A stretch of 64,000 nucleotides of DNA from Onthophagus taurus (GCF_036711975.1 NC_091970.1:3851501-3915500); one strand, 5' to 3'; shown: positions 30,095-41,290, counted from the stretch's first letter. Notes: generated from the sequence alone by a model not told the origin. Numbers and translations are program-made.

Positions 30095-33000
30095 ATGGCG
30101 AAAAAGAAGTTGGAAGAAAAAAGTGGCCCCACGGGCGATCAATCGAAAAATGACGGCGATTTCTCCTCCGCGGATGATGAGCCCAACTTCAGCGACCCCG
30201 ACGATTTTGTCGATAACATTTCCGATGAGGGTGAGTTCCTGAAAAAGTTGGTTAAAGTTTCCCGGTAACTCAACATGGTTACTCACCAATATTTTGAACT
30301 AATTTTCGTTATAAATTAATTATTTATCATAAAATTTTATGTTATATCGATAATTAACTTTATAATGCGGTCGTAATTAATTTTTTAAAAATGTGAGGTT
30401 AGATTTATAATTTTTTTTTTAAATAGATTTATTGGGAGATCTTTTAAAAGAAAAACCAAAAGAAACAGATGGTGTAGAAAGCGTGATTGTCGTGGACGGA
30501 GTCCCGCAAGTAGGTCCGGATCGCATCGAAAAATTAAAATCGGTCATCGCAAAGATTTTTGGAAAATTTGGGAACATAATTAACGATCATTACCCTTTGG
30601 ACGAAGCCGGAAGGACGAAAGGTTACATTTTTTTGGAGTACGCCAACCCGATTCATGCAGCGGAAGCGGTTAAAGTCACCAATAATTACAAATTGGATCG
30701 ACAGCACATCTTTTTGGTCAACTTATTTGTCGATTTCTCCAAGTACGAGTCAATACCAGAAAAATGGGAACCTCCTCTACCTCAGCCATATATGGGACAA
30801 ACCGATCTTCATTATTACCTTTTAGAACCGGACGCATACGATCAATTTTGCGTGGTTAAAGCTGGACCCGCTATGGCACAATCGGTCCAAATTTGGCAAA
30901 ATACTCAGCCGGATCCGACTTTGCTTGAAGATCGAAGCGTAATTAATTTTTATATTTATTAAATTAACCCTGATATTTTTCTTAATCAATTTAAAATTTT
31001 TTGGTTGAGTTATACGCTCAGGGGAAATTATTAAATATTTTATCGATTAAAAATAAATTAATTAATAATTTATTTTACGATGAAATAAAACATGGTATAA
31101 TTCAAGAATCATCATGTGGCTTAAAAATCACCAATTTTTTTTTAATCGACGGGAAATCGCTCAAGTAAGCCGTTACATACAAAAAAAAGTGCGGAAAAGT
31201 CTAAAGCTTACCGAAAAATCACGTCACTTTTTGTGCTAACCATATATTTTCGGGTGAAATACGGTTGTTTCTTAGGTTTTCGACGCACAACGGCTAAAAA
31301 GTCGTTGTTTACCATTTATAAACTAAAGATAACCTAAAATCTATACCTGATGCCAACCATATACGCTGGAAAGAACTTCCAGGTCATAGACAAGCGAAAA
31401 GTATGATAATGTATCCGTCACAAAACAATACTAAAAAGGTTTTATGCCTCAGCAATGGGGATCTAGGAACGCTCTCACGTTACCTGACTGGCCATGCGCC
31501 CCTAAAATACCACCTCTTCCACATTGGACAAGCTGATGATCAAACTTGTCAACATTGCAATGATGAGTCAGAAATGATATACTGTGTAATTGCGTCGCCA
31601 AGGGCCGTCTAAGACACAAAATTTTCGGTAAAGCTCTTTTGACACTTACCGACATAAAGGAACAAGACTTTGGAGCAATACTAAGGTTCATTAAAGACCT
31701 ACATTTGTCCTAAACTTGTGGAGGGCTAAAGTTACTAATTGGTTCTTGTTTTACACTAGAACTAATACAAGACCTAGAACTAGAATCATACATGTTTAGC
31801 CGTCTTGAGAGACGTGGGGCTAAATCCGAATGTTTCTAGTTCTAGTGTTAGTTCTACTTTTAAAAGTCCCTAGATTATCAAAGTACCGCGGTTCATGAAG
31901 CCTTGTTTCGAGCCACAATGGCGGTTTGACAGCTTTTCAGTGCATGTCACCACTTATTTACAAAAATTGCACGTGTAATAATACCGTAAGAATAGCAGTA
32001 AGGAGGGATTTCGACTTTTCAGAATACCATGAGAAAAAGAAAAGAAAGGAAATTGGGCGTAATTTTATCAACAGAACGACAGTTTTAAATTTCTTGCTTG
32101 ACCTTCGTGCCAATATGGCGGCAAACCGCGGTACTTTGATAATCTAGGGACTTTATAAGATATCACTATGTTGAATATTTTTATTGCACTAGAACTAGAA
32201 ACATTCGGGTATAGATTTTGTTCTTGATGATTCAAAATGTTATCTAGATCCTATTTTGTGGTCAATTCTTTATCTATTCCTTTAAATTGACACTTTGGAG
32301 TCAAAATATTTCTCTTCGAACGATTAGGGGATTTTATTTACTACATTTAAGTTGGTAATAAATTTTTTAAAAACGTCAAGTTATGACGTTTAGTTTTTAC
32401 CGTTTAATTTTCGTGATATCACGCCTGAATATAACATTAAACACCACAACAATTAGTTCTACTTTTAGTTTAAGAAATATATACAACAAGCTAACGCTGA
32501 ATAACAGTTAAAACTAGAACTAACACTAGACCTAGAAAGTTTCGAGTTTAGCTGTGCGTCTGAAGACCCGAATATTTCTAGTTCTAGGTCTAGTGTTAGT
32601 TCTAGTATTAACACAGAGTCTGAGATTTGACATACAGTCTATTAAATAAACGACAGGTAGTCAGTCATTATGCATCAAAAGCCTAAGAAGAACAAGGGTA
32701 TTTCATCCGAAAATATACGTTGTAATCTCATCTATTTTAGTGAAAATAACTTTACTTTTAAGTTAATCAGATTGATTTTGTGTGTGGCTATAAAATAAAC
32801 AATTTGTAGGTTAGGTGTTGACTGGTTTAATAGGAAAATGCATGGTTAATATTGCTTGTAACGCCACATCGAAACTTTAATGTAATTTTTCTGTATGTTC
32901 TTCACTTTTCCGCATTTTCTTTTTATTTTTAACGTGCTTTTTTGGGTCATTACATATCAATTAAAAAAATCGTCGATTTTTAAGTGATTTTTAAAGGTTT

Positions 33001-34621
33001 CCTAAAACATTTTTTATTAATTAAATTTAATTTATTTTTTAGCAATGGACCCACACCTACGTGAAATGGTCCCCATTAGGAACATTTTTAGCGACGTTCC
33101 ACCGCCTCGGGATCGGATTATTTGGTGGCCCCAATTTTACACAGTACAAAAAATTTTCGCACGGTTCCGTACAATTCATCGATTTCTCCCCATGCGAGAA
33201 ATACTTAGTTACTTATTCTCCTCAAATCGATAATAACCACCCCGACCAAAAACGGATTATAATTTGGGACATCCGAACGGGACAAGAAAAGCGATCATTT
33301 AACCCCGATGGAGGCTCAGCTTGGCCGATCTTCCGATGGTCCCACGACGACAAATATTTCGCCAAAATGGGAACTGATTTATTATCGATTTATGAAACCC
33401 CCTCGTTTGGGTTGTTAGAAAAGAAATCGTTAAAAATCCCCGGCATTCGCGATTTTAGCTGGTCCCCGACGGATAATACGATTGCTTTTTGGGTGGCTGA
33501 GGACAAAGATGTCCCCGCTAGAGTAACCCTTTTAGATATTCCAAATAAAACTGAGAGTCGTAATAAGAATCTGTTTAACGTTGCCGATTGTAAGATTCAT
33601 TGGCAAAAATCGGGGGATTATCTTTGCGTTAAAGTGGATCGATACTCCAAAGTTCGGAAAGAAAAAACCGAAACTAAATACGCGACGGAAACGAAATATT
33701 CAGGGATGTATTGCAATTTCGAAATATTTCACATGCGTGAAAAACAAATCCCCGTTGACTCCGTTGATTGTAAAGAACCAATCCAAGCTTTCGCTTGGGA
33801 ACCCGTCGGGACAAAATTTGCGTTCATCCACGGCGAATCCCCCAACATCAACGTTAGCTTTTACTCGGTAAAAATCGGGCAAGCTCCTTCGTTACTTAAA
33901 AAGTTCGAAAAACGCGCTTGTAGCCACCTTTTTTGGTCCCCAAATGGCCAATACATCGTTTTAGCTGGATTAGGGCTAAGCGGGGGTGGTTCTTTGGAGT
34001 TCGTCGATACCAACGAATTTTTAGTGATGAACACAACCGATCATTTCCAAATGTCCGATGTGGAGTGGGACCCAACCGGGCGTTACATCGTTACGGGGGT
34101 TTCAGCTTGGAAGTGTTCGGTGGACACGGGTTATTGGATTTGGTCGTTCCAAGGTAAAATTTTGAAACGGATTAATTTGGAGAAATTCGCCCAGTTATTG
34201 TGGAGACCGCGCCCCGCAACGTTACTTAATGAAGAGCAACAAAAAGAAATTAAAAAGAATTTGAAGAAATATTACGCTCAATTTGAAAGTAAGGATCGTA
34301 TGCGGCAATCGAAAGCTTCTAAGGAATTGATCGAGAAGAGGGCTGCTTTGATGGAGAAGTTTAGTAGTTATCGACAAGAAAGGATTAGGGATTATAATAA
34401 ACAAAAACCGAGGAGGTTGGAACTTAGAAATAGTGAGTTAATTTATTTTTATAAACGTCCAATTGTTGTCAAATTCACATTGACTGATTTATAAAATTAA
34501 TTCTTTTTTTTTTCTTTTTTTATTAGATGTAGACACTGACGAATTAGATGCCGATAAAGAAAATGTCGATGAGGAAATCGTTGAATTCTTTGTAAAGGAA
34601 GAAATCATCGTAATAGACTAA
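30095..34621 (+). CDS. eIF3b: Eukaryotic translation initiation factor 3 subunit B
   Basis: Predicted join(30095..30230, 30427..30938, 33043..34432, 34527..34621), 710 aa, close to the fly protein length. eIF3b is a core scaffold of the cytosolic eIF3 complex that loads mRNA on the 40S subunit. MAKKKLEEK is followed by an acidic [16 protein letters not shown] segment, an RRM ([13 protein letters not shown] through [17 protein letters not shown], about 57-140), a beta-propeller ([28 protein letters not shown]-like, [18 protein letters not shown]) and a charged C-terminal helix ending [12 protein letters not shown]. The start was chosen because MAKKK is the family start; in-frame ATGs upstream (30023) are less likely. 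Intron 2 (2104 nt) is filled with mobile-element remnants. Confidence 0.95.
31361..31713 (+). pseudogene. Non-LTR retrotransposon polyprotein fragment (frameshifted)
   Basis: The frame reads [54 protein letters not shown], then continues after a one-base shift near 31590 as [20 protein letters not shown] and a stop at 31713. The LTGH..LKYHL..IG...D.TC..C pattern is the conserved tail, downstream of the RNase H-like part, of insect I/R1/Jockey-type ORF2 proteins. 5' truncation and the frameshift mark it as dead. It is sense-oriented to eIF3b. Confidence 0.75.
31745..31860. repeat. ACTAGAACTA-type palindromic repeat, copy 1
   Basis: ACACTAGAACTAATACAAGA near 31753 and TTTCTAGTTCTAGTGTTAGT near 31833 form an imperfect palindrome with a GC-richer centre (GCCGTCTTGAGAGACGTGGG). 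Related copies are at about 32507-32615, plus a half-copy at about 32184-32212. Confidence 0.55.
31863..32154. mobile_element. MITE with about 31-bp terminal inverted repeats
   Basis: The left end, AAAGTCCCTAGATTATCAAA followed by GTACCGCGGTT, is exactly mirrored by the right end ending GGGACTTT. It is about 292 bp in total. Internal ATGGCGG motifs near both ends add a subterminal inverted repeat. The 74-codon open frame inside is not a gene. The target duplication is unclear (possibly TA or TAA, mutated). Confidence 0.75.
32507..32615. repeat. ACTAGAACTA-type palindromic repeat, copy 2
   Basis: AACTAGAACTAACACTAGAC on the left and GTCTAGTGTTAGTTCTAG on the right are mirror images around a GC-richer core (GTGCGTCTGAAGACCC). 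It is the same family as the copy at 31745-31860. Confidence 0.6.
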
Positions 34622-34969
34622 TAAGTCAATTTTAAGTTAATCATTTCGTTCCCACTTTTTAATATTTGTTGGTTTATTTTTTAAAGAAAAGGTACATTTG
34701 TAAAACTTACGGTTGTCTTAATTTTTTTTGATTAAATGTTAAGGCGACCGCTACTGTATTATATTTATCCAAGGAAAACAATGTTTTTGTTATTATTCCC
34801 CTTACTATAAGATATTGGCAGTTTCACATTGACTTTGTGGATATACTGTATAATTGGACTTTTTGATTATTTAATGTTTAAACGTCAATGTGACTAACTT
34901 CACAAAAATTTATTAATGGTTATTAAGTCAAACAACGTCAAATTTGACATTACTAATAATTCAATTTTT
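34622..34969. other. Convergent 3' flanks
   Basis: 3' UTR of eIF3b and 3' flank of a minus-strand exon; no consensus AATAAA is obvious for eIF3b. Nothing else seen. Confidence 0.4.
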
Positions 34970-35264
34970 TTATTTTAATTTTCTACTTTTAGTTTTATTT
35001 CTATTAACACCAGTCGAAGAAGCCAATGAACGATATAGGTCAGCAACATTCGAATCACTTTTCATTAAAGGAAGAACTTTATATTTGTTAAACATCAAGA
35101 GGTTATGTTGAGTTGCCATATTTGACAATAAAATGGCATTTGAGTTACTTGTCACAGGGCGAAATTTAATAACGTTATCTATTGTGCTACAATAGATCCT
35201 GAGGGTCGCGGTGCAAGGTTGAGTAACAAGATATTGGGTTAAATTAAACCAAATTTTCTTTAAA
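34970..35264 (-). CDS. 3'-terminal exon of an unidentified gene
   Basis: The frame is open from an acceptor-like AATATTAG at 35265-35272 to a stop at 34970, encoding about 97 residues: LKKIWFNLTQYLVTQPCTAT, LRIYCSTIDNVIKFRPVTSN, LLSNMATQHNLLMFNKYKVL and a basic end TKSRKLK. Composition and length look coding, and there is no start at the 5' end, so upstream exons should exist at higher coordinates; I could not identify them. An 84-aa-or-less product starting at an internal Met is the alternative. The family is not recognised. Convergent with eIF3b, 348 bp away. Confidence 0.4.
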
Positions 35265-35995
35265 CTAATATTAAAATTTCTATTTATGTTAAGCTACAGA
35301 ATTGCACCTTCACCTAACCTATAAATCTTTTTAATAATCATTTTTCTCAGACAAATTCTCAAGATATAAAATCTATACAATAAATAACTAACGGAGATAT
35401 GTTTTTATTATGTATCTATAAAGTTAACTTAAATTAATTAATTAGAATAGCTGTGAAGGAAAAAAAACATGATTGTCACTAATTTTAAAAAAATCTAAAA
35501 CTAAACACATTTTGGAAGTAATGTATTCGGAATTAACCTCGTTTGATATGAATCTTACATTTTTTATTATCAACATCGTATCTTTCATTATTTTTTTTTT
35601 TTATAAATGCTTCATCACAGAGTCGTCTCAAACAGAAAGAAAAGCATCATTTTACAGCTAAAACACTCTTTAAAATGATAAAATTGAATTAGGAATCATT
35701 ATTTACAAAATGGCAGTCCATTTTATTTAAAAAAGTTGAGGATTTCTTTTTAAGTCAGCAACGTTATTAAATAAATTAATTTTTTTCTCGAATACTGGAA
35801 TAATTAATGTTTGCAACTTTAATAATAATATTTATACAATTTCTTTTTGTACACAACCATTTCCTTCTTAATTATCTTTTTTAATCAAAATAAAAAATAT
35901 AAATCAATAATAATAAAAACTAATCTCGATTATTATCTACACGTATCACATTTGTAACGTTGCCGACTCTTCATTTTAAGAATTTTCATATAAAC
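35265..35995. other. Intergenic / 3' flank of GALNT gene
   Basis: AT-rich; TTTATT at 35722-35727 is a candidate minus-strand poly(A) signal. May hold missing exons of the preceding gene, none visible. Confidence 0.35.
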
Positions 35996-38900
35996 CTATC
36001 TATCTTTATCCTCTTTATTACTATTATTATTGGCCTGCCACTTAAATTCACTCTTCATAATCCACTGTTGTCCCGGCTCATAATTGCACTTTCTTAAAAC
36101 CGGCAAATTACCATCTTTCTTATTATCTGGCTTCTCCAAACATTGACCTGTATTTTCATGCCGAATCACCCGGTCGATTTCGTCATAAACCCAAGCTTGA
36201 TTTCCACCCATTCCGTGACACCTCACCAATTTAACTGGACCATCTTTCGAGCTTGCATCCAAACAATTATCATCAGACATAATTTGTTGCCGTTTCGTGT
36301 AAGCAAACACTTGATTCCCTCCGAGGTTATGACAATAAGTTATACCCAAATTTTCACCGGATTTTCTACCCATTGTATCCAAACAATTATGAGTTTCCGA
36401 ATTTCTTATCTAAGAAAATAAAATTTGAGGTTATCTTTAATTTAAAACGTCATTTTTTTTGCTATAGGTTAAAAAAAATTTAAGGTTATGTTTTAATTTA
36501 AAACATCAATTTTTTGTTATAGGTGTTAAGTTAGCAAGATCAAAGAGCTGTCAAATTTCTTAACCTAGAAATTTGCCCTTGAACGGTATTAAATAAAAAT
36601 AAAGATTTTAAAAGAATTACTTACATCCCCTAAATAATAATATTCCAACGGCATTTGTGACTCGGGATAAATCGTTTCTAAATACCAACGAAAACTTTTG
36701 CATTGCAGTTGCTTCCGGAGATCTTTCCTCGAGGTTATATCACCAACAGGAACGCTTCGAGCACCTACATTAGAAATTTAATCACTTTTCTTTTATCGTT
36801 TGTGGTTTAATGTGTTGTGGCTTTAATGATTAAGGTTATTGTTAAGTTAATTAGTGAGAATAAATAAAATTAATGTAAAGCAAAAGCGATAACTAAAAGC
36901 TTGCATAAAACCGACTTAAAATTATAAATTAATTGGATAAGAAAATTAAATAAATAATAAAATGAAGTAAATTAATAAATAAAAATATATGTGCGTGTTA
37001 TAATAATTTTTTTAAGAAATTTTTTGACGTTTGACGTAGTCAATTTTTTTGATATTTGAGGTTATGTTAAATTTTTTTGAAGTTTGAGGTTATGCTAAAT
37101 TTTTTCTCAAAAAAATTATTATAATAAAAAAATAATGTTGGGCAATGTTTTATAGTGTGTATAATATAAAAAGTAGAAGAATTAAACCTGGATTAATATT
37201 ATAGTAGAAATGTTTCCACTCATCAAGCCAGACCTCAGCGAGTCGAGCATTGTTATGGTTTACGATTTTGCTCGTACCCCCAGGAAAACTATACGGAGTC
37301 GATTTCCGGAAGACGTGTCCAACATGGGAACAAGTTGCAATCTCCAAAACACCTCCGCACATCCAAACCTGCCCTCAACAATAACCCACAGGTAACGGAA
37401 ACCAAGAAGGAACAAGGATAAAAGAAAAAATAACCTTCGTTCACATCCCAATAACAACAAACATTAATCATACACACTAATAAGAAATCTTAATTTAACT
37501 AATAAGAAGTAAAAGAAAATCCACCCTGCATAAATTAATTTATAAATTAAGTAATTAATCGAGTTATTTCCGAAGCGAAAAGCTACTAATTAAAACCGCT
37601 GAGTTATTTTGTTAGCGAAATCTCGTTTTTATTTTTGTGGTCAAACCTGGGTTCATGGCGTAATAAAATTCGCCCCACTCGTCCATCCAAACCTCGGCAA
37701 CTCGGGCTGCGTTATGCAAAACGATCTTGGAGACCCCTCCGGGGAATGTATATGGACTTTTATCCCTAAATACGTGCCCCACGTGGGAGCACGGAATGAT
37801 TTCTAACGTCCCACCACACTGCCAAACCTTTTTATTCAAAAACCATTTTGAATTTCAATAAAATCAAATTAAAGAAATACACAGGGTGGTTAATTAAACA
37901 AAAATAATTAATTAATCTTCTTAATAAACTCACCCTAAAACTCATTTCTAAATTTTCACCCCCCCAAATATCCATTCCTTCATCATAAGACCCTATTTCA
38001 TAAAAATACTCTTTATCGATTGAAAATAAACCGCCGGCCATCGTTGGAGTTCGCAAAGGAGCTGTTCGATCACCTTCCCTCCGATCCATTTCTCTTTGGG
38101 GTACCCGATACCTAAAAATTAATCCGATTAATAAAAAAAAATCACTATTTCAATCAAAATATTTACCATCGAAAATTTAATTTCCAATTAAACCCACCCC
38201 AAGTCATATCGGAAGCTGTGATATACTCGAAAGTCTCATCAGAGATGACATCGATGATCGGGCAGACAACGGTTTTTCGATTTTCAACGATCCGAGATAA
38301 AAGTGGCTCCAACCAACCTTCCGTACATTCACAATGCGCATCCAAGAACGTTATTACATCACCGGTTACATGTTTTGCACCGAGGAGGCGAGCTCGAATC
38401 AATCCGGAACGCTTTTCAGTTCGATAAACATAAGTTGGTACCGGTAAAGTTGCTACGTAGTCTTCTAATTCTTTTCCGAGATGATCTAAAATTAAAAGGT
38501 AAAAAACGTAGGTTAAAAACGACAGCTCAAATTTATTTTCAGGTTATTTTTAAGTTTAATGAGATATTACTTAATAACAAAAACCTGTAATTAATTTTTA
38601 ATTATTAAATATTGTTTTAATTTTTATCTTTAATCTTATTGATTAAAGATAAAAAGATTAAAATATAAACAGGTTATTTTTAAATTTAACCTAGAAACAG
38701 CGCCATCTACAAAATTACCGCGACACTAATTTGATAAGGAGGGAAATTTAAAAGTTTGTAATCTTAAAGGAAATGTTAAAAGTTAAGAAAGAGAAAACAA
38801 TTTTTTCTTGCGACAAAGAAAACATGGGTGTATACGCCCAGATTGTAACCAAGTAGACGTTTTGCAATCGTTGAATAAATAATGCATAAAGGAGCGAAAC

Positions 38901-40026
38901 GGGATGACCTTGAACTAAAAAACCATGATAAAAAATTCTTTGGGGTTTTTAAATGTAACAACACTATTTATCACACATAACATTCCATGATAACTGAAAA
39001 ATTGTTTAAAAATTTTTACCTCTTTCACTTGCGTCATCGACAAGAATAATTTCTTTCAATAAAGGTCTCGGGGATCGGTTTATGGCACTCCAAACGGTCC
39101 TAAGCAATGTGGACCACGCTTCGTTGTGGAAAACTATCACTATTGATGTGGTCGGTAACAGATTCGGGTACTGTTTCTTTTTACAACTTTACAACAACAT
39201 TATTAATTTATAAATAATTTAAAAAAAATCTTACCCGTCTAATCGAACATCTGTTAACGATCTATTGAGCGAAATCATATCACTAGCAAGTAAATTAAAC
39301 TGATTCAATTTAAATTTTTCCTTCATCAAGGCTTCTTTTTCACTCGGAATGTGAACGGCTTTCCCCATTTCACCCGATTTTCCAACCGCAGCTTGAACTT
39401 TAGGTGCAGGCCTCCATTTTTTCAATAAATTCGGTTTATACGTTCGACTAACGCTGGTTATTCCAATTATTTTTGTTGCGGCAACATGAAAAAGTAATCA
39501 GAAAAAATTAATTAAAAAAACATAAAATAAAAACATGATAACTTATCATTTAATCAATCAATTTGTTAACTTTACAAGGCTAGAAGAAGATATTAATCGG
39601 AATTAATAATTTTTATTGTAAAACTTAAAAGAAAGGTTATGTCAAAAAATTTTTGGTGACGTCAACATTTTTATTTTTACAAAATTAAAACGAAATCAAT
39701 TAATTAAAGAAAAAGAAAGCTTCAAGGTTATAATTAAATCTTAACCCGAAATAAAATCGATTTTCTTACCCAGAACTACTCTCTTCGCTTTCCTGCAACG
39801 AAACAGCATTTCTACCATCAATGTCTCTAATTTCCACGTCTGTTTTCACCAAACCACCCGGTACTAACACGTTAAAATCATCACTTTTCTTATTATTACC
39901 ACTACAATTACCGCCTAAACAGTCCGAGTAAAACGATAACACGACCACGAACACCAGGAACCATACGAGCGATGTAAGTAAAATAACCCTACACGTGTGG
40001 ATACGAAACCCTGCTAAAAGCTTCAT
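35996..40026 (-). CDS. Polypeptide N-acetylgalactosaminyltransferase, GALNT1/pgant5-like
   Basis: Predicted complement of exons 39770..40026, 39235..39447 (acceptor may be 6 nt further out), 39020..39186, 38167..38485, 37934..38111, then either 37647..37827 or 37188..37368, then 36625..36764 and 35996..36409; 622 aa. It is a type II Golgi enzyme that starts mucin-type O-glycosylation by adding GalNAc to Ser/Thr. A short cytosolic tail and one TM ([20 protein letters not shown]) come first. The GT-A domain follows with [27 protein letters not shown], the DxH motif in FLDAHCEC and [14 protein letters not shown]; the C-terminal ricin-type lectin has CLD repeats ([23 protein letters not shown]). 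The closest remembered relative is vertebrate GALNT1/13. The two alternative exons are the notable feature. Confidence 0.92.
37188..37368 (-). other. Mutually exclusive exon 6b of the GALNT gene
   Basis: 181 nt: acceptor GGGCAG, donor GTTTAA. It encodes [20 protein letters not shown], then [20 protein letters not shown] and [20 protein letters not shown]. Same length, phase and homologous sequence as exon 6a. Including both would break the frame because 181 is not a multiple of three. Confidence 0.85.
37647..37827 (-). other. Mutually exclusive exon 6a of the GALNT gene
   Basis: 181 nt: acceptor AAAAAG, donor GTTTGA. It encodes [20 protein letters not shown], then [20 protein letters not shown] and [20 protein letters not shown]. 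This is the substrate-binding edge of the catalytic domain, just after [11 protein letters not shown]. Confidence 0.85.
38700..38709 (-). promoter_or_regulatory. CTCF-like core motif in a GALNT intron
   Basis: GCGCCATCTA within intron 3 of the GALNT gene (38486-39019), the longest intron after the mutually exclusive exon region. Confidence 0.35.
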
Positions 40027-40582
40027 GGTAGCCCCCCCGTTTCTTGTACTTTTCTTATTTTTCTCGCTTCTTAACTAAAAAATGAATTAAATCCGAAGAG
40101 ACGGTTTCATGACACAAAAGTTATTAATTAAAACATGACATACATGTTTATTTACGCGAGATCGATGTAAAACGGATTTATTTTCAGTGTTTGGGGCGAA
40201 AACGCAGCCGTTTTGTCAACATTTTCTGATGTACTGAGTGGAACACGTCGCACTTAAACAGCTGTCAAATTACTGTCAAATTGAAATGATGTGCGCATGC
40301 GTTAACGATTCTTATTTAACCTTCATTACCAGTTTAATAATTAAAAATTTTTTTAAATAAATTATTTTAATCAAAATTAAATTCAAATAACTTATTTTTT
40401 GATAATAAAACTAATTAAATTAAAAAAAAAATTAATTTAATTTAGCGCCATCTATTTTAATAAATCATAACCTAAAAATTAATTGATTATTTATTTATTT
40501 TAATTTAAATTAAAAACAAATACATTTACAATCAAAATATTAATACTTGATTTAAGGTACTATTAGTTTTATTTAACACATT
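40027..40582. other. 5' flank of GALNT and 3' flank of PCNP
   Basis: Contains the GALNT leader and a CTCF-like GCGCCATCTA at 40445-40454. No gene. Confidence 0.45.
40445..40454 (-). promoter_or_regulatory. CTCF-like core motif
   Basis: GCGCCATCTA between the tandem minus-strand PCNP and GALNT genes, about 420 bp upstream of the GALNT start codon. Confidence 0.4.
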
Positions 40583-41192
40583 TTAATCGTCTTTTAAAGC
40601 ATTTTCCATCGCCTCTTTTAGATTCTTCTCGAAAACTTTTTTTGCATCCGAAAATCCTTGTTTGGTTTTTCCAAAACTATTCGGGCCTGAAGACGTTGGG
40701 GTATCCCTAAAAATTTTAATCCAACGTTACTTTACAATCAAAATTAGAAATTAATTTTTACCTTCCGATGTTTCGCATCCTCATTTTAGCTTCGGGGGGC
40801 ATCTCCTCGGGTTCGTCATCGCTGTCCTGGTTAAAAGCGGCGGCGACCGACAATTTTTGTTTCGAGGGGGTCGGTTTTTGCCCACTCAATTTCATCTGGA
40901 TTCCCAAACTTTTTAACCGATGCTTCGCCCCCAATCCAACATTTTCCAATTTGGTGTGGTGCGGTTCATCTCGCCGTGTTGGCGATCGAGATCTCGAACG
41001 ATCCCGGTTTCCGGCGCTTCCTAGTAAAGACTGACAAATTTAAAGATTTTAATTTTATAGCGATTTTTTTATGCATGCATCGTGAAAAACGGAGATTGAG
41101 GTTAGGTCACAATTCGAATTAATTTTTTTTTTTGTGAGAAGTGATTTACCAGATTTTATCGAGGGCGAATCTCTTTCCAAACGTCTACTCAT
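40583..41192 (-). CDS. PCNP: PEST proteolytic signal-containing nuclear protein (PCNP) orthologue
   Basis: Predicted complement(join(40583..40706, 40762..41020, 41150..41192)), 141 aa. The hallmark block LSVAAAFNQDSDDEPEEMPP, EAKMRMRNIGR, DTPTSSGPNSF and QGFSD matches the conserved C-terminal half of PCNP almost residue for residue. The N-terminus (MSRRLERDSPSIKS, then an Arg/Ser-rich GNRDRSRSRSPTRR) is shorter than in vertebrates. PCNP is a small disordered nuclear protein with PEST sequences, linked to ubiquitin ligase NIRF/UHRF2 and cell-cycle control in mammals; insect function is little known. Introns of 55 and 129 nt join in phase. A CTCF-like TAGGTGGCGCTA lies about 100 bp upstream. 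Confidence 0.9.
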
Positions 41193-41290
41193 CGTGTTTA
41201 ATATCTTTTTGGGTCTTTTAGCCCGGTTTTAGTTGTTGTAATAATTGATTTTGTGGTGGTGCAACATTATAGAGGGAATGAGGTTACTCA

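Larger units (their letters stand above)
31110..32995. repeat. Long, decayed inverted repeat in eIF3b intron 2
   Basis: Segments at about 31110-31290 and 32675-32995 match in inverse orientation at ordered landmarks: TTAAAAATCAC, TTTTTTTAAT, GCGGAAAAGT, GAAAAAT.AC and ATATTTTCGG.TGAAATAC followed by CTTAGG. The right arm carries extra sequence. This looks like an old foldback or TIR element, later invaded by the retrotransposon fragment, MITE and palindromes described separately. Confidence 0.5.

Noticed and set aside
31926-32147. 73-codon frame inside the MITE
   Set aside because: Lies between terminal inverted repeats of a nonautonomous element and shows no protein similarity.
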